7,786 bases of DNA from JAMXLO01 sp035492535. Lineage in GTDB: Bacteria; Pseudomonadota; Alphaproteobacteria; Acetobacterales; Acetobacteraceae. The notes under the pieces were generated by a model, which did no database searches, had not been told where the DNA came from, and was given only the letters and a program-made list of their open reading frames with translations. A program made the translations under genes and the position numbers. Of this stretch, positions 5,376 through 7,786 are shown piece by piece (within the stretch, counting starts at the first letter, position 1; the number at the start of each line of letters is the position of its first letter). Location of the stretch: the NCBI GenBank assembly GCA_035492535.1, contig DATJJM010000398.1, positions 1 through 7,786 of the forward strand, in the 5' to 3' direction.

Positions 5376-6077
5376 ATGAAACAGACCATCGCCCTGGTCG
5401 ACGACGATCGGAACATCCTCACCAGCGTGCAGATGACGCTGGAGCAGGAAGGTTTCCAGGTCCGCACCTACACCGACGGTGAAAGCGCCCTGCAGGCCCT
5501 GAACGCCAAGCCGGTCGATCTCGCCGTGCTCGACATCAAGATGCCCCGTATGGACGGGATGGAACTGCTCCAGCGCCTGCGCCAGCGCAGCTCCATGCCG
5601 GTGATCTTCCTCACCTCCAAGGATGAGGAAGTGGATGAGCTGATGGGCCTCCGCCTCGGTGCCGACGACTACATCACCAAGCCATTCTCCCAGCGCCTGC
5701 TGATCGAGCGCATCCGCGCTCTCCTCCGCCGCAACGAGGCCGGCCGGGCCGAGGGCTCCGGCGCCGCGCCCGGCGGGGTGATGGTGCGCGGCGAACTCAC
5801 CCTGGATGAGACCAAGCACCAGTGCATCTGGCAGGGCCAGGACATCCAACTCACGGTAACTGAATTTCTGTTGGTGAAGGCGCTCGCGGCGCGGCCGGGC
5901 ATGGTAAAGAGCCGTGACCAGCTCATCGACGCGGCATATGGCGAGAACATCTATGTCGATGACCGGACTATCGATAGCCACGTCAAGCGTATCCGTAAGA
6001 AGTTCCGTACGGTGGACGACAACTTCAACCATATCGAGACGCTCTACGGGATCGGCTACCGCTACAAGGAGCACTAA
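5376..6077 (+). CDS. chvI: ChvI-type OmpR-family response regulator
   Basis: The 233-residue protein has a receiver domain (about 1-120) and a winged-helix DNA-binding domain (about 135-233). The acidic pocket is D-D-D at 9-11, the phosphoacceptor is Asp53 in V-L-D-I-K-M-P, the switch residue is Thr80, and the conserved Lys is Lys102 in I-T-K-P-F. The N-terminal T-I-A-L-V-D-D-D-R-N-I-L-T-S-V and the C-terminal Y-V-D-D-R-T-I-D-S-H-V-K-R-I-R-K-K-F are typical of alphaproteobacterial ChvI, which controls acid, envelope and host-associated genes in rhizobia. An alternative ATG at 5349 (GGAG seven bases upstream) would add nine residues. The ATG at 5376 also has GAGGGA seven bases upstream, and it gives the family N-terminus. 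The kinase gene follows after one base. The genus-specific regulon is not known from this sequence. Confidence 0.92.
   Translation: MKQTIALVDDDRNILTSVQMTLEQEGFQVRTYTDGESALQALNAKPVDLAVLDIKMPRMDGMELLQRLRQRSSMPVIFLTSKDEEVDELMGLRLGADDYITKPFSQRLLIERIRALLRRNEAGRAEGSGAAPGGVMVRGELTLDETKHQCIWQGQDIQLTVTEFLLVKALAARPGMVKSRDQLIDAAYGENIYVDDRTIDSHVKRIRKKFRTVDDNFNHIETLYGIGYRYKEH
6066..6071 (+). promoter_or_regulatory. Shine-Dalgarno AAGGAG pointing to a CTG start of the kinase gene
   Basis: AAGGAG lies in the last codons of chvI. It is followed by seven bases, which include the TAA stop, and then CTG at 6079 in the kinase frame. No ATG, GTG or TTG in that frame occurs between here and GTG 6148. The perfect spacing is the reason the kinase start is placed at CTG 6079. 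Confidence 0.55.
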
Positions 6078-6078
6078 G

Positions 6079-7761
6079 CTGCCCGACGGCCTCGCCCTCT
6101 CCGCGCTTGCCCCACCTGCCGTTTCGCCCCAGCAGCGGCGGTTCCATGTGCGTTGGGTCTCGCCGCTCCTGCGCCGCATCCTGCTCGTCAACGCCCTGCC
6201 GCTCGCGCTGTTGGTGGCAGCGCTGCTGTATCTCGATCAATACCAGAACGGACTGCTCGAGGCCGAGGTCTCCGCACTGCGCGAGCAGGCGCGTATCTAC
6301 GCCGGTGCCCTTGGCGAAAGCGCCGTCCGCATCACCGAGCCGGATAACCCGAAACTCGTGCCTGACATCGCGCGTCCGCTGCTGCACCGGCTGACCGATC
6401 CGGCCCCCGGTGCGCAGGCCAAGCTCTATGCGCCGGACGGCACGATGGTCGCCGACTCACGCGTGCATGAAGGCCCGAGCGGCGCCGTCAGCACGGAGCC
6501 GTTGCCGGCGGCCCAGGAGCATGGGCCGATCGTCGGTGCAGTCGGCTGGCTATACGACAAGGTGATGTCGGTGCTGCCGCACGAAACGCCGAACCTCGTC
6601 ACGGTCGATTCGACACCGGGTGCCGGCGGACCGGAATGGCAGCCAAACGTCAAGGAAGAGCTCAGCGTCAGCAGTTCCGGCCAGAGCCGCGAGATGCCTC
6701 CCTACATCCGGCGTACCAAGGACGACCAGTTGCTGGTCACCGTGGCCGAGCCTGTCGAGCGCGATCATCACACCGTTGGCATCATCCTGCTGACCCGCGA
6801 TGCGCGCGAAGTCGATTCCAGCCTGTTCATTGTGCGCGTTTCAATCCTTGGGTTGTTCGGGCTGGCTCTCGCGCTGACGGTGTTGCTGTCCTGGTACCTG
6901 TCGCTGACGATCGCGCGGCCGATCCTGCGCCTGGCCGGTGTTGCGGCGGAGATGCGCGAGGGCCACGGCCGCGCCGGAACCGTACCGGCCGCTTTGCTCC
7001 AGCGATACGATGAGATCGGCACGCTTGCCACGGCTCTGGCGGATTCGACACAGGCGCTGTTCGCCCGCATGGATGCGATCGAGCGGTTCGCCGCCGATGT
7101 TGCGCACGAGATCAAGAACCCTCTGTCCTCCATCCGCAGCGCGATCGAGACGTTGCGTCGTGTCGAGGATCCGGAGCGCCAACGCCAGTTGCTGACGATC
7201 ATCCAGCAGGACGTGACCCGGCTGGACCGTTTGATCAGCGATGTCAGCGACGCGTCGCGGCTCGATGCGGAGCTATCGCGCATGACCGCGGAACGCGTCG
7301 ATATCGCGCCGATCCTGCAGACACTGCGCGATCTCGATGAGGCGACGCGCGATTCAGAGAACGACCCAATGCTGGTTGTCGAAGCGCCGTCCAGCCTGAT
7401 GGTATGGGCTGTCGAGGATCGGCTGGTGCAGGTGCTCCGCAATCTGATCGCCAATGCCCAATCATTCAGCCCGCCACGCGGCCGCATCGCACTGAGCGCC
7501 AGCGATGCCGGCGCCATGGTGGAGATCAGCGTCGAGGACGACGGGCCTGGGATTCCGGAAGGCAACCTGGAACATGTGTTCGAGCGCTTCTATTCAGAGC
7601 GGCCGAAGGGCGAGAAATTCGGCCAGCACTCGGGGCTAGGCTTGTCGATCAGCCGGCAGATCATCGAAGCGCTGCGCGGCCAGATTCTGGCTGAGAACCG
7701 CAAGGGGATCGGCAACCGCATCCTGGGCGCGCGCTTCGTTGTCCGACTGCCGAAGGCGTAG
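6079..7761 (+). CDS. chvG: ChvG-type membrane sensor histidine kinase (probable CTG start)
   Basis: The product is 560 residues if translation begins at CTG 6079, or 537 from GTG 6148. The first transmembrane helix is at about 34-52, preceded by the S-P-L-L-R-R-I-L motif of ChvG. A periplasmic sensor region of about 195 residues follows, opening with Y-L-D-Q-Y-Q-N-G-L-L as in the stimulus-sensing domain of the family. The second helix is at about 253-275, then HAMP. The phosphoacceptor is His343 in F-A-A-D-V-A-H-E-I-K-N-P-L. The ATPase domain shows the N box L-R-N-L-I-A-N-A (Asn459), D-D-G-P-G-I-P from 487, F-E-R-F-Y, and H-S-G-L-G-L-S-I. It would phosphorylate ChvI. ATG codons upstream in frame lie deep inside chvI and lack a ribosome site. 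After the TAG only 25 bases remain, with no gene seen; hprK often follows in relatives. Confidence 0.9.
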   Translation: MPDGLALSALAPPAVSPQQRRFHVRWVSPLLRRILLVNALPLALLVAALLYLDQYQNGLLEAEVSALREQARIYAGALGESAVRITEPDNPKLVPDIARPLLHRLTDPAPGAQAKLYAPDGTMVADSRVHEGPSGAVSTEPLPAAQEHGPIVGAVGWLYDKVMSVLPHETPNLVTVDSTPGAGGPEWQPNVKEELSVSSSGQSREMPPYIRRTKDDQLLVTVAEPVERDHHTVGIILLTRDAREVDSSLFIVRVSILGLFGLALALTVLLSWYLSLTIARPILRLAGVAAEMREGHGRAGTVPAALLQRYDEIGTLATALADSTQALFARMDAIERFAADVAHEIKNPLSSIRSAIETLRRVEDPERQRQLLTIIQQDVTRLDRLISDVSDASRLDAELSRMTAERVDIAPILQTLRDLDEATRDSENDPMLVVEAPSSLMVWAVEDRLVQVLRNLIANAQSFSPPRGRIALSASDAGAMVEISVEDDGPGIPEGNLEHVFERFYSERPKGEKFGQHSGLGLSISRQIIEALRGQILAENRKGIGNRILGARFVVRLPKA

Positions 7762-7786
7762 CGGTCGTATATACGCGTTGGCTTGC

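Noticed and set aside
4256..5482. Long + strand open frame (408 codons) opposite the methyltransferase and split-barrel genes, running into chvI.
   Set aside because: The composition is that of a codon shadow and it conflicts with three genes that have clear motifs.
5277..6191. Minus-strand open frame of 304 codons opposite chvI.
   Set aside because: It mirrors the receiver and DNA-binding domains of chvI and has no motif of its own.
6768..7565. Minus-strand open frame of 265 codons opposite the kinase.
   Set aside because: It is Ser/Arg-rich antisense to the HAMP, HisKA and ATPase domains, with no recognisable domain.
7766..7775. Palindrome CGTATATACG just after the kinase stop.
   Set aside because: It is only 10 bases long and at the window edge, with no U-tract or partner site, so no function can be supported.

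Overview
The window reads as high-GC, tightly packed DNA from a Gram-negative alphaproteobacterium. A Rhodospirillales/Acetobacteraceae-type host is my guess, based on GC content, ChvI/ChvG-type regulators and overlapping genes. No marker gene fixes the taxon. No RNA gene, insertion sequence, CRISPR array or phage gene was seen.

Positions 1-5269 form a coenzyme F420 locus. The + strand enters inside the last part of a CofH/FbiC-type Fo synthase gene, which ends at 343. Six genes on the - strand converge on it. In order of transcription they are a class I SAM methyltransferase (5269-4475), a HugZ/PNPOx-like split-barrel protein with a DUF2470 tail (4485-3793), an F420-dependent glucose-6-phosphate dehydrogenase (3727-2723), cofE (2665-1904), cofD (1907-972) and cofC (961-329). 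Gaps are 65 bases or less, and two junctions overlap (11 bp and 4 bp), so this is probably one operon. The deazaflavin Fo is made by CofG/CofH (FbiC). CofC activates a three-carbon phospho-acid with GTP, CofD joins it to Fo, CofE adds glutamates, and FGD reduces the finished F420 with glucose-6-phosphate. The methyltransferase and the split-barrel protein are the unexplained members and are candidate F420-related enzymes.

Positions 5270-5375 are a short divergent intergenic region with two small hairpins. To its right, on the + strand, is a ChvI/ChvG-type two-component system: an OmpR-family response regulator (5376-6077, alternative start 5349) and a membrane histidine kinase (about 6079-7761). 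The kinase has no ATG start near its expected N-terminus. A strong Shine-Dalgarno sequence points to a CTG one base after the chvI stop. The last 25 bases hold no recognisable gene.

The main points for follow-up are: a mycobacterial-type FGD with its known substrate-binding residues intact inside a Gram-negative F420 operon; the two uncharacterised operon partners; a 16-bp triplicated repeat that writes the stop codon of the split-barrel gene; a REP-like palindrome between fgd and cofE; and the probable non-ATG start of the kinase.
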